A DNA stretch of 8,079 bases from JBGSST01 sp041736915 (GCA_041736915.1 JBGSST010000232.1:1-8079), one strand, 5' to 3'. Counted from the stretch's first letter, positions 1-5,657 are shown. Numbers and translations: made by a program. The notes: generated from the sequence alone by a model not told the origin.

Positions 1-161
1 ACCCCGCCACGGCAGTGGTACTCGGCCAGGATGCGAGGCGAGTTGGCGTGGCTCAACCACTTCTCGCGCCGACCGGACGTCGGGCCGCACTCCAGATCGG
101 AAAAAGAAAAAGCCTGTGCCGCGGTCGCGACCACGAAAAAAAGGAGCGTAGGGAATCTCAT
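1..161 (-). CDS. N-terminal fragment of an unknown secreted protein (runs off left edge)
   Basis: An open frame of 53 codons starts at ATG (complement of 159-161) and continues without a stop to the window edge, so only the N-terminus is visible. The first 17 residues, MRFPTLLFFVVATAAQA, form a clear signal peptide: one Arg, a hydrophobic core, and a small-residue Sec cleavage site (AQA before FSFSD). There is no lipobox cysteine, so the product is probably periplasmic or secreted. The mature part seen has two cysteines (residues 25 and 50) and is polar; I recognise no family. It is divergent from the Cys-rich protein gene at 202, about 40 bp away, so the two may share a control region and both act in the envelope. 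No strong Shine-Dalgarno is seen in front of the ATG. The call rests on the signal peptide and on the open frame antisense to the upstream extension of the neighbouring gene. Confidence 0.6.
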   Translation of the reverse strand, partial: MRFPTLLFFVVATAAQAFSFSDLECGPTSGRREKWLSHANSPRILAEYHCRGG

Positions 162-171
162 GGATTTGCTC

Positions 172-177
172 TATGAT
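172..177 (+). promoter_or_regulatory. Candidate -10 box between the divergent secreted-protein genes
   Basis: TATGAT matches the TATAAT consensus at 5 of 6 positions. It would place transcription start near 184, just upstream of the ATG at 202. The hexamer 17 bp upstream (TAGGGA) is a poor -35, so the call is weak. If it is real, it favours 202 over 160 as the start of the Cys-rich protein, because 160 would not be in the transcript. Confidence 0.22.
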
Positions 178-201
178 AAACCCTGCCGCCCGATTCCTCT
201 A

Positions 202-1032
202 ATGCATACGATCGCCAAAATTTCGCTGAGCTTGCTGCTCTGTAGCGCGGTATTCGCCGACGGTTACGACGACTCCGCTTGCGTTTTCGGGCGCGGGGCC
301 GACTGTGCCGTCGCCGGGATCAAAAGCTATTTGCACGGGCTTGATACCTCCCTAGGCGATCGTGGAGAGGACCACTTTACCGTCGGTTGTAAGAAAAAAG
401 ATCGCGTCAGTTGCTTGGGGCTAAAATGTTTTCAGGAAAAGAATTGCGAGAAAAAAGAGATGCGCGCCACCCTCGAGCCTCTCTGTGAGGCGGGGGATCC
501 GGCGGCGTGCGCTTTCTTGATGGCATTCGATCAAAGCATCCCGCCCGTGACTTTGTCCAAAGCGGGCTGCGATGAGGAGGCGACGGCCGCGCAGTTAAAA
601 CAGCGGGAGCAGCGCTACGGAATTCCGCCCGTTTACGGTGGCCCCTACTGCGAAGCGGGTGGGCCCTCGCTTGGCTTTCGGATTGCGCTAAAGCGGCAGC
701 GTGACGGCGCGTGGGAAGAGAACCAGCGCCGCGCCCTAAAGGCGTGCCTCGGCGGCCACACCAGCGAGTGCCAGCGGGTAGCTCATTTCGTCGAGCAGCC
801 GGAGACGGAAGCCATCCTCGAGGCGGCTTGCGTAAAGCATGTGCGGACGGCCACGAGCGGAGTCGCCTATTGTCAGATGCTGATGGATATCGATGAGCAA
901 TGGGGACCCAGCGCGCGTACCAAAAAGGTCATGGGTTCGATCTGCCGTTGGCCCAAAGGGGTGTGTCAGGACCGCGGCGGCACTTCGTGCGAAATAATAA
1001 AGCGCCGGGCCTGCCGCAAGGCCTCGGGGTGA
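202..1032 (+). CDS. Secreted cysteine-rich protein with C-x7-C repeats (Sel1-like/Hcp-type)
   Basis: A 276-residue protein of unknown exact role, probably periplasmic. Residues 1-19 are a signal peptide (basic start, core LSLLLCSAV, cleavage after VFA). Cys14 is preceded by Leu, so it is not a good lipobox. The mature chain has 18 cysteines, an even number that suits disulfides. Six C-x7-C pairs are visible at residues 27-35, 63-71, 95-103, 182-190, 255-263 and 263-271 (for example CEAGDPAAC and CLGGHTSEC). C-x7-C is the disulfide spacing of Helicobacter Hcp-type Sel1-like repeats, whose helical hairpins bind partner proteins. The resemblance is from memory and the repeats are degenerate. The ATG at 202 gives the cleanest signal peptide. 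ATG 160 has better Shine-Dalgarno matches (AAGGAG 141-146, AGGGA 150-154) and would add 14 residues. ATG 31 would lie wholly inside the divergent gene and is unlikely. The gene ends inside a hairpin shared with convergent hsp20. Confidence 0.72.
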   Translation: MHTIAKISLSLLLCSAVFADGYDDSACVFGRGADCAVAGIKSYLHGLDTSLGDRGEDHFTVGCKKKDRVSCLGLKCFQEKNCEKKEMRATLEPLCEAGDPAACAFLMAFDQSIPPVTLSKAGCDEEATAAQLKQREQRYGIPPVYGGPYCEAGGPSLGFRIALKRQRDGAWEENQRRALKACLGGHTSECQRVAHFVEQPETEAILEAACVKHVRTATSGVAYCQMLMDIDEQWGPSARTKKVMGSICRWPKGVCQDRGGTSCEIIKRRACRKASG

Positions 1033-1042
1033 GGCCCGCGGC
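1013..1042. terminator. GC-rich hairpin between convergent genes, possible terminator
   Basis: The outer arms GCCGC (1013-1017) and GCGGC (1038-1042) and the inner arms GGCCTC (1020-1025) and GAGGCC (1031-1036) form an 11-bp stem interrupted by an AA/C internal loop, with loop GGGGT. It overlaps the stop codon of the Cys-rich protein gene and lies 17 bp past the end of convergent hsp20. The T tract on the plus strand is very short (AATTT) and that on the minus strand is distant, so it may act as a barrier to read-through or a weak bidirectional terminator rather than a textbook one. Confidence 0.4.
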
Positions 1043-1059
1043 AATTTGCCCGCATTGGC

Positions 1060-1539
1060 TTAAACGGAAGCTTCTTTCTTGGCATCGTCCCGTTTGAATC
1101 CCTGAACGAGCTTGCCCAGGAAATCGCCTTTGCCATCGCCCACCTTAATCGTGCGCGAGGTGGCTTCTTTGACCTTGGGCAGGGCCACGTTCAATACGCC
1201 GTCCTGGTAGCTCGCCTCGACCCCATCGAAGGTCACCAGCTCCGGCACCTCGAAGTTGGCGTGGTAGGCCACTTCCGAAGCCTCGCCGTTCTTCGTGACC
1301 TTACGCTTGGCCGAAACGGTCAGGGTTTTGCCCTTCGTTTCGAGCGTAATGTCTTCCTTTCGGACGCCGGGGATATCCAGCGACAGCAGAAAACCGTCGT
1401 CATTCTCCTCGACCTCGTAACGGGGCGCTACCGTCGCGGGCTGGTTCGCCGGGCTGCGACGCGCAGGGTTAGCGAAATAGGTACCCCACTCACGAAAGGG
1501 GTCCCAAGCGTGGTCATTACGGAAAAAAGTCTGAATCAT
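1060..1539 (-). CDS. Small heat-shock protein, Hsp20/alpha-crystallin family
   Basis: A 159-residue cytoplasmic holdase that binds unfolding proteins without ATP and passes them to refolding chaperones. The N-terminal arm (about 1-38) is aromatic-rich (MIQTFFRNDHAWDPFREW), as is usual for client binding and oligomerisation. The alpha-crystallin domain spans about 39-133. It contains the LDIPGVRKEDI segment (54-64), typical of class A bacterial Hsp20, and the family signature DGVLNVALPK (113-122). An I-x-V element (IKV, 131-133) sits at the I-x-I position that docks neighbouring dimers, followed by a long charged tail with DFLGKLVQGFKRDD. The length is normal for the family. The start is fixed by a near-perfect Shine-Dalgarno AGGAGG four bases upstream. 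It is divergent from groES, so the pair forms a heat-shock locus. The family call is secure; I do not assign ibpA or hspA. Confidence 0.95.
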   Translation of the reverse strand: MIQTFFRNDHAWDPFREWGTYFANPARRSPANQPATVAPRYEVEENDDGFLLSLDIPGVRKEDITLETKGKTLTVSAKRKVTKNGEASEVAYHANFEVPELVTFDGVEASYQDGVLNVALPKVKEATSRTIKVGDGKGDFLGKLVQGFKRDDAKKEASV

Positions 1540-1543
1540 ATGT

Positions 1544-1549
1544 CCTCCT
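1544..1549 (-). promoter_or_regulatory. Ribosome binding site of hsp20
   Basis: AGGAGG on the minus strand is a full match to the anti-Shine-Dalgarno core, with a short four-base spacing (ACAT) to the ATG. It fixes the start and suggests strong translation once the mRNA is made. Confidence 0.8.
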
Positions 1550-1600
1550 GTTTAAGTAGTTTTCTCAAATCATTCGGGCGTCTTGCCGCCTCGATATTGG

Positions 1601-1627
1601 TTTGGGAAGAGGTTGGTTTTTGTCAAA
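1601..1627 (-). promoter_or_regulatory. Candidate sigma-32-like heat-shock promoter of hsp20
   Basis: Reading the minus strand, TTTGACA (complement of 1621-1627) is followed after 14 bases by CCCAAA (complement of 1601-1606). This resembles the sigma-32 pattern CTTGAAA then CCCCAT at the expected spacing. The first box is also a perfect sigma-70 -35 (TTGACA), but no good TATAAT lies 16-18 bases further on. Transcription would start about 50-55 bases upstream of the hsp20 ATG. Inferred by eye only. Confidence 0.38.
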
Positions 1628-1657
1628 AGTGGACGGTGGCGGAAAAACGCTAAATCT

Positions 1658-1715
1658 TTGAAATCACGCATTAAAAAATTAATTTTCTTGCCTTCTAGCC
1701 GGGAAAGCCTAAAAA
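1658..1715 (+). promoter_or_regulatory. Candidate promoter region of groES-groEL
   Basis: Two overlapping sigma-70-like possibilities are visible. One is TTGAAA (1658-1663) with TAATTT 16 bases downstream. The other is TTGCCT (1688-1693) with TAAAAA (1710-1715), also at 16 bases. Neither is strong. The perfect 12-bp palindrome AAAATTAATTTT (1675-1686) lies between them. No CIRCE operator (TTAGCACTC-N9-GAGTGCTAA) is present anywhere between hsp20 and groES, so HrcA control in its usual form is not supported. Confidence 0.3.
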
Positions 1716-1737
1716 GACGTTCATCACATTTTCTATC

Positions 1738-1743
1738 AAGGAG
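1738..1743 (+). promoter_or_regulatory. Ribosome binding site of groES
   Basis: AAGGAG lies eight bases before the ATG at 1752. It is an ordinary strong site that fixes the groES start. Confidence 0.75.
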
Positions 1744-1751
1744 AGAGCTGT

Positions 1752-2039
1752 ATGAAGATTAAGCCTTTGCGCGATCGGGTTATCGTGCGCCGCTTAAACG
1801 AAGAAGAGAAGACCAAGGGCGGGATCATCATTCCCGACACCGCGAAAGAGAAGCCGCAAGAAGGTGAAGTCGTTGCCGTGGGCAGCGGCAAGGTTCTCGA
1901 CGACGGCAAGATTGTTCCTCTCGAAGTAAAGAAGGGGGACAAGATCCTCTTCGGAAAATATTCCGGCACCGAAGTGAAGGTGGACGGCGAAGAGTTCCTG
2001 ATGATGCGCGAGGATGAGATCCTCGGCGTAGTCGGTTGA
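1752..2039 (+). CDS. groES: Co-chaperonin GroES (Hsp10)
   Basis: A 95-residue co-chaperonin that caps the GroEL ring as a heptamer in the cytoplasm, closing the folding chamber in an ATP-dependent cycle. The N-terminal strand MKIKPLRDRVIVRR and the family signature region are intact. The mobile loop (about 16-32) carries GGIIIPDTA, where the Ile-Ile-Ile segment is the known GroEL contact. The roof-loop region (about 45-57) and the C-terminal FLMMREDEILGVV strand are typical. The length matches the family (about 95-97). It ends with tandem in-frame stops TGA-TAA and is followed 26 bases later by groEL, with its own Shine-Dalgarno site in between, so the two form an operon. It is divergent from hsp20. 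Confidence 0.98.
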   Translation: MKIKPLRDRVIVRRLNEEEKTKGGIIIPDTAKEKPQEGEVVAVGSGKVLDDGKIVPLEVKKGDKILFGKYSGTEVKVDGEEFLMMREDEILGVVG

Positions 2040-2053
2040 TAAACGATTTAACT

Positions 2054-2058
2054 AGGAG
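2054..2058 (+). promoter_or_regulatory. Ribosome binding site of groEL
   Basis: AGGAG sits seven bases before the groEL ATG, inside the 26-base groES-groEL gap. Independent strong initiation fits the need for groEL in at least equal amount to groES. Confidence 0.7.
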
Positions 2059-2065
2059 ATAGCAG

Positions 2066-3694
2066 ATGGCAGCAAAAGAGATTCTGTTTCATGAGCCGGC
2101 CCGTGCGGCGATCCTCAAAGGCGTCAACATTCTCGCGGATGCGGTGAAGGTGACCCTTGGACCCCGTGGCCGCAATGTCGTCATCGAGAAGAGCTGGGGA
2201 TCCCCGCTCGTCACGAAAGATGGCGTAACCGTGGCGAAGGAAGTCGAGCTGGAAGGCCGCTTCGAGAACCTCGGCGCGCAGATGGTGAAGGAAGTCGCTT
2301 CGAAGACGAACGACGATGCCGGTGACGGCACGACGACCGCCACGGTACTCGCGCAGGCGATCTACCGCGAAGGTCTGAAGATCGTTTCGGCGGGCTTGAA
2401 CCCGATCGAAGTGAAGCGCGGAATCGACAAAGCCGTCGAAGCCGTCATCGCGGAGCTCAAAAAGATGAGCCGTCCGACGAGCGGTAAGAAAGAGATTGAG
2501 CAGGTCGGTTGCATCTCGGGCAACAACGACATGACGATCGGTAAGCTCCTCGCCGAGGCGATGGACAAGGTCGGCAAAGAAGGCGTCATCACCGTCGAAG
2601 AAAGCAAGACGGCGGAAACGACCCTCGAAGTCGTCGAAGGCATGCAGTTCGACCGCGGCTATCTATCGCCGTACTTCGTGACGAACCCGGAATCGATGGA
2701 AGTCGTCTTGGACGACCCGTTCATTCTGTTGTTCGACAAGAAGCTCTCGAACCTGAAGGACCTCCTCCCGGTACTCGAGAAGGTCGTGCAGATGGGCAAG
2801 CCCCTCATGATCATCGCCGAAGACGTGGAAGGCGAAGCCTTGGCCACCCTCGTGGTGAACAAGCTGCGCGGCACGCTCAAAATCGCGGCGGTGAAAGCCC
2901 CCGGTTTCGGCGATCGTCGTAAAGAGATGATGGAAGACATCGCGATCCTCACGGGTGGCGAAGTCGTGTCGGAAGACATGGGCCACAAGCTCGAGAACAC
3001 GAAGATCGAATCTTTGGGCCGCGCCAAGCGCGTGACCATCGATAAGGATAACACCACGATCATCGACGGTTCGGGCAAGAAGGCTACGATCGAAGCCCGC
3101 GTGAAAACGCTGCGCGCTCAGATCGAAGAGACGAAGTCGGACTACGATCGCGAGAAGCTCCAAGAGCGTCTGGCAAAGCTTGCCGGCGGCGTCGCCGTGA
3201 TCCAGGTCGGTGCGCCGACTGAAGTCGAGATGAAAGAGAAGAAAGCCCGTGTGGAAGACGCGTTGCACGCGACCCGCGCGGCGGTGGAAGAAGGCATCGT
3301 GGCTGGCGGCGGAACCGCCTTCCTGCGTGCTCAGTCCGCGCTCGACTCTTTGAAACTCTCGGCCGAACAGCAGGCCGGCGTGGACATCATCCGTCGTTCG
3401 CTCGAAGAGCCGCTTCGCCAGATCTCGCACAACGCGGGCTGCGAAGGCTCCGTAGTGATCGATAAGGTGAAGAACAACAAGGAAGCCGCTTGGGGATTCA
3501 ACGCCCTGACGGAGAAGTACGAAAACCTCATCGAGGCCGGCGTCATCGACCCGACCAAGGTGGTGCGTTGCGCGATTCAGAACGCTGCTTCGGTAGCTTC
3601 CATGTTGCTCACGACCGAAACCCTCATCACCGAGAAGCCGAAGAAGAGCGAAAAAGCTCCTTCGATGCCCGGCGGCGAGTACGGCGATATGTAA
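2066..3694 (+). CDS. groEL: Chaperonin GroEL (Hsp60)
   Basis: A 542-residue ATP-dependent chaperonin subunit forming the double-ring folding chamber with GroES. Numbering matches E. coli GroEL closely, so the key residues can be read off. The nucleotide-binding loop is TLGPRG (30-35), and Asp52 is in KDGVT. Asp87 is in DGTTT (87-91), and the catalytic Asp398 is in RVEDAL. The equatorial domain is about 1-133 and 409-520, the intermediate domain about 134-190 and 377-408, and the apical domain about 191-376. Family segments AAVKAPGFGDRRKEM (274-288) and AAVEEGIVAGGGTA (405-418) are present. The one oddity is the C-terminus. Instead of the Gly-Gly-Met repeats of many bacterial GroELs it ends in a short SMPGGEYGDM. 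Cysteines at 149, 459 and 502 are worth noting. It is the second gene of the groESL operon, followed by a strong terminator. Confidence 0.98.
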   Translation: MAAKEILFHEPARAAILKGVNILADAVKVTLGPRGRNVVIEKSWGSPLVTKDGVTVAKEVELEGRFENLGAQMVKEVASKTNDDAGDGTTTATVLAQAIYREGLKIVSAGLNPIEVKRGIDKAVEAVIAELKKMSRPTSGKKEIEQVGCISGNNDMTIGKLLAEAMDKVGKEGVITVEESKTAETTLEVVEGMQFDRGYLSPYFVTNPESMEVVLDDPFILLFDKKLSNLKDLLPVLEKVVQMGKPLMIIAEDVEGEALATLVVNKLRGTLKIAAVKAPGFGDRRKEMMEDIAILTGGEVVSEDMGHKLENTKIESLGRAKRVTIDKDNTTIIDGSGKKATIEARVKTLRAQIEETKSDYDREKLQERLAKLAGGVAVIQVGAPTEVEMKEKKARVEDALHATRAAVEEGIVAGGGTAFLRAQSALDSLKLSAEQQAGVDIIRRSLEEPLRQISHNAGCEGSVVIDKVKNNKEAAWGFNALTEKYENLIEAGVIDPTKVVRCAIQNAASVASMLLTTETLITEKPKKSEKAPSMPGGEYGDM

Positions 3695-3700
3695 GGAATC

Positions 3701-3713
3701 CGCCTACTAGGCG
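3701..3713 (+). repeat. Small perfect inverted repeat just after groEL
   Basis: CGCCTA, one base, then TAGGCG. In RNA this would be a tight 4-bp stem with a 5-base loop, followed by a weak T-rich stretch (GTTTCTTTA). It may add to termination or protect the 3' end, but the main terminator is downstream. Confidence 0.35.
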
Positions 3714-3735
3714 CGTTTCTTTAGAGACTTGATAA

Positions 3736-3766
3736 GGGGCTTTCCCGCTGGGAAGGCCCCTTTTTT
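3736..3766 (+). terminator. Intrinsic terminator of groES-groEL
   Basis: GGGGCTTTCCC (3736-3746) pairs with GGGAAGGCCCC (3750-3760), giving an 11-bp stem with one G-U pair and a three-base loop, followed directly by six T residues (3761-3766). It is a textbook Rho-independent terminator 42 bases after the groEL stop, isolating the operon from the lipoprotein gene. Confidence 0.93.
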
Positions 3767-3802
3767 ATTGCCGGAAATCAATGGCTTAGACTGTATTCTG
3801 CG

Positions 3803-3843
3803 AGGATTCGTTTGGGTGTATTCAGCCTGTACACACGAATCCT
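3803..3843. repeat. 41-bp imperfect inverted repeat upstream of the lipoprotein gene
   Basis: The outer arms AGGATTCGT (3803-3811) and ACGAATCCT (3835-3843) are perfect 9-bp complements. The inner arms GTGTA (3816-3820) and TACAC (3830-3834) are perfect 5-bp complements. Four bases bulge on the left and the loop is nine bases. No T tract follows on either strand, so it is unlikely to be a terminator. It lies about 110-150 bp upstream of the predicted start of transcription of the lipoprotein gene, where an enhancer-type activator site would be expected. The rest of the 3767-3929 stretch holds no recognisable gene. Confidence 0.7.
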
Positions 3844-3929
3844 GCGCCCTTTCCGCCACTTAGCGTTTTAGCCCCTCCGAAATAGTCACCTCTTGTCCAA
3901 ATGTTAGCTAGTTCACAGCCGTCAAACGG

Positions 3930-3945
3930 TGGCACGAACCTTGGA
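3930..3945 (+). promoter_or_regulatory. Candidate sigma-54 (-24/-12) promoter of the delta-60 lipoprotein
   Basis: TGGCACGAACCTTGGA matches the RpoN pattern TGGCACG-N4-TTGCA, with the correct 12-base distance between the GG and GC elements. The -24 half is a perfect match. The -12 half has TTGG in place of TTGC, so the normally conserved C is missing. Transcription would start near 3956, leaving a leader of about 40 bases. If functional, expression would require an AAA+ enhancer-binding protein, probably acting from the inverted repeat at 3803-3843. Confidence 0.42.
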
Positions 3946-3985
3946 ATAGATAGGGCTGACGCACTCACTATTTTTTCAGCTTTTA

Positions 3986-3989
3986 GAGG
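3986..3989 (+). promoter_or_regulatory. Ribosome binding site deciding the lipoprotein start
   Basis: GAGG, within AGAGGT, lies seven bases before the ATG at 3997. Together with the lipoprotein signal that begins there, it rules in 3997 over the in-frame ATG at 3901. Confidence 0.6.
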
Positions 3990-3996
3990 TCAGCAC

Positions 3997-5580
3997 ATGA
4001 ACTACTCCAAATGGGTTTTAGGAACCGCTTCCTTAGCGATGCTCTTCCTGGTCGGCTGCGTGAAGTTCGAACGCGATTGCGGCGGACAGAACATGGATGT
4101 GGAGAGCTGTCCGGACCTGTCGACGTTCACCGGTACGGGGTCGGGAAATGATACCGCAACGCTGGAACGGCCCCTGGCCCTGGCGACCGCTTTCGGGGGT
4201 AACGGAACCCGCATGGTCGACTTTGGCGGCAAAGAAGACAAGCCGATGGCGATGCTCAAGCAGGCCAGCGGCAAGCTCGTCGTGGTGGGCCACTCCAACT
4301 TTATTGCGACGGGCGGCACGGTCGCCAAAAAAGCTATCTCGATGGTCCGCATCGACCCCACGACGGGCGCTCCGGATTTGACCTTCGCCATTCCCACGGG
4401 TGGCGCGGCTTCCGACGGTAAGCTCATCATTCATGATCCGGCCGGTGAAGTCGAAGCGGCGGGCGGATTGATTCATCCCAGCGGCCAGTTGGTGGCGGGG
4501 TACACCTTGGTCAAATCGTCGACCGATAAAGATTTTGCGATTGGCGTGGTCACCGCGGAGGGGCAGCCCAATTCCGCGCCGCAGGCGTTCCCGTTTCCCG
4601 CTAACTTTGCGGCGAATCCGGCTACGACCCGGACCGAAACGTTAAAGGGGATCGGCATCGATTCCAAATCGCGGATCGTCTTGATGGGAAAAACGAACGC
4701 CAACACGGCGGGCGGCACCGAGACCCGGATTGGATTGGTGCGGTTGAAGGCCAACTCTTTCGACGTCGACGTTTTCGAGAACTCGACGTCCCCCGGCTTT
4801 GCGAACGACACCATCGACGGTGCCCGGCAGGACTCACGCCGGCCGGCGAGCTACACCGACACGCCGGCGTTGCGTTCGGGGTACACGGTTTTGAACGTGC
4901 TCGGTGAGCCCGGCGTGCAAGAGCCCGGCGCGATGCTGATCGATTCTTCCGACCGCATCGTGGTGGTGGGCAAGGCCCGCACGGCGACCAGTACGGCGGC
5001 CAGCCACTTCAACAGCTTCATCACGCGCCTGGATGCGAACGGTTTAATCGACTCTTCGTTCGCGACGGCGCCGCACGATTTCGGTCTGGCTCTCGAGGAT
5101 GGCGCCAACGCGGTGGTGGCCCAGTCCGACGGTAAGCTCGTCGTGGGTGGTTTCGCCCAAGGCCCCTCCAAGAAAGAGTTTGCGATCTTCCGCGTGGCGG
5201 CCACGGGGCTCATCGACAGCACCTTCGGCGCTAGCGGTTCGACGCCCGGCTACGTACGATTGAACTTTGGCACGAACGCCGAAATCAACTCGCTACAGAT
5301 GCAGGGAAGCAAGATTCTGGCGCTGGGCTGGGCGGAAGCTTCGCTCACGAACACGAACAAGCAGATGGTCGCGGCGCGCTTCAATAGCGACGGCACGCTC
5401 GACACCACCTTCGGCACGAACGGCACGATGCGCTTCAACAACTCGCCGGTCACGCCGGGCGTGCAGGCCGCGGCCCAAGGCACGGCGGCGCTGTGGAGCG
5501 GATCGGCGATGTACCTCGCGGGTCAGGGCTGGAACGGCTCGCTCAACGTGGAAGACATGATGCTCATCAAGCTCGAGTAG
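3997..5580 (+). CDS. Lipoprotein with delta-60 repeats (probable beta-propeller-like)
   Basis: A 527-residue envelope lipoprotein of unknown ligand. Residues 1-20 are a type II signal peptide with lipobox LVGC and the lipidated Cys at 21. Residue +2 is Val, not Asp, so by the E. coli Lol rule it should go to the outer membrane. After a polar linker (about 22-60) the rest is built of units of about 60 residues of the delta-60 type. These have the pattern L-x-x-x-F-G-x-x-G, then DGKLVVGG, then a closing (R)-x-x-x-x-G-x-x-D-x-(T/S)-F. Clear units cover about 64-130, 349-411 and 411-473 (GTLDTTFGTNG at 466-476); 135-345 holds more diverged ones, and the last ends at the C-terminus. Such proteins are common in Myxococcota and Bdellovibrionota and are thought to form propeller folds. 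It is transcribed alone, after the groEL terminator and before a bidirectional terminator. The start at 3997 is set by the ribosome binding site and lipobox; the ATG at 3901 would lie upstream of the predicted promoter. Confidence 0.88.
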   Translation: MNYSKWVLGTASLAMLFLVGCVKFERDCGGQNMDVESCPDLSTFTGTGSGNDTATLERPLALATAFGGNGTRMVDFGGKEDKPMAMLKQASGKLVVVGHSNFIATGGTVAKKAISMVRIDPTTGAPDLTFAIPTGGAASDGKLIIHDPAGEVEAAGGLIHPSGQLVAGYTLVKSSTDKDFAIGVVTAEGQPNSAPQAFPFPANFAANPATTRTETLKGIGIDSKSRIVLMGKTNANTAGGTETRIGLVRLKANSFDVDVFENSTSPGFANDTIDGARQDSRRPASYTDTPALRSGYTVLNVLGEPGVQEPGAMLIDSSDRIVVVGKARTATSTAASHFNSFITRLDANGLIDSSFATAPHDFGLALEDGANAVVAQSDGKLVVGGFAQGPSKKEFAIFRVAATGLIDSTFGASGSTPGYVRLNFGTNAEINSLQMQGSKILALGWAEASLTNTNKQMVAARFNSDGTLDTTFGTNGTMRFNNSPVTPGVQAAAQGTAALWSGSAMYLAGQGWNGSLNVEDMMLIKLE

Positions 5581-5604
5581 TCTTCATAAACCATTTAAAA
5601 GAGA

Positions 5605-5638
5605 AAAGGCCCGTGAGGCATTAGCTTCACGGGCCTTT
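5605..5638. terminator. Bidirectional terminator between lipoprotein gene and glnN
   Basis: The arms AAAGGCCCGTGA (5605-5616) and TCACGGGCCTTT (5627-5638) are perfect 12-bp complements. The stem extends by a G-U and two G-C pairs to an ATTA tetraloop, 15 bp in all. On the plus strand it ends in TTTCTATTTT; on the minus strand it ends in CCTTTTCTCTTTT. It therefore serves both the lipoprotein gene (stop 25 bases before) and convergent glnN (stop 20 bases before). Confidence 0.93.
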
Positions 5639-5657
5639 CTATTTTGTTGCTTACCGT

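Noticed and set aside
31..201. N-terminal extension of the Cys-rich protein from ATG 31
   Set aside because: It is antisense to a frame with a clear signal peptide, and the extension would bury the protein's own signal peptide about 57 residues in.
736..1044. 102-codon minus-strand frame over the Cys-rich gene
   Set aside because: Opposite a real secreted-protein gene, with no ribosome binding site and no recognisable motif.
1540..1751. CIRCE (HrcA) operator upstream of groES
   Set aside because: No TTAGCACTC-N9-GAGTGCTAA or close variant is present on either strand.
2663..3430. 255-codon minus-strand frame inside groEL
   Set aside because: Antisense shadow of groEL. Its composition (many His, Arg and Phe) is what GC-biased codons give on the complement; it has no known motif.
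3901..3996. N-terminal extension of the delta-60 lipoprotein from ATG 3901
   Set aside because: The lipoprotein signal and ribosome binding site both point to 3997, and 3901 lies upstream of the predicted promoter.
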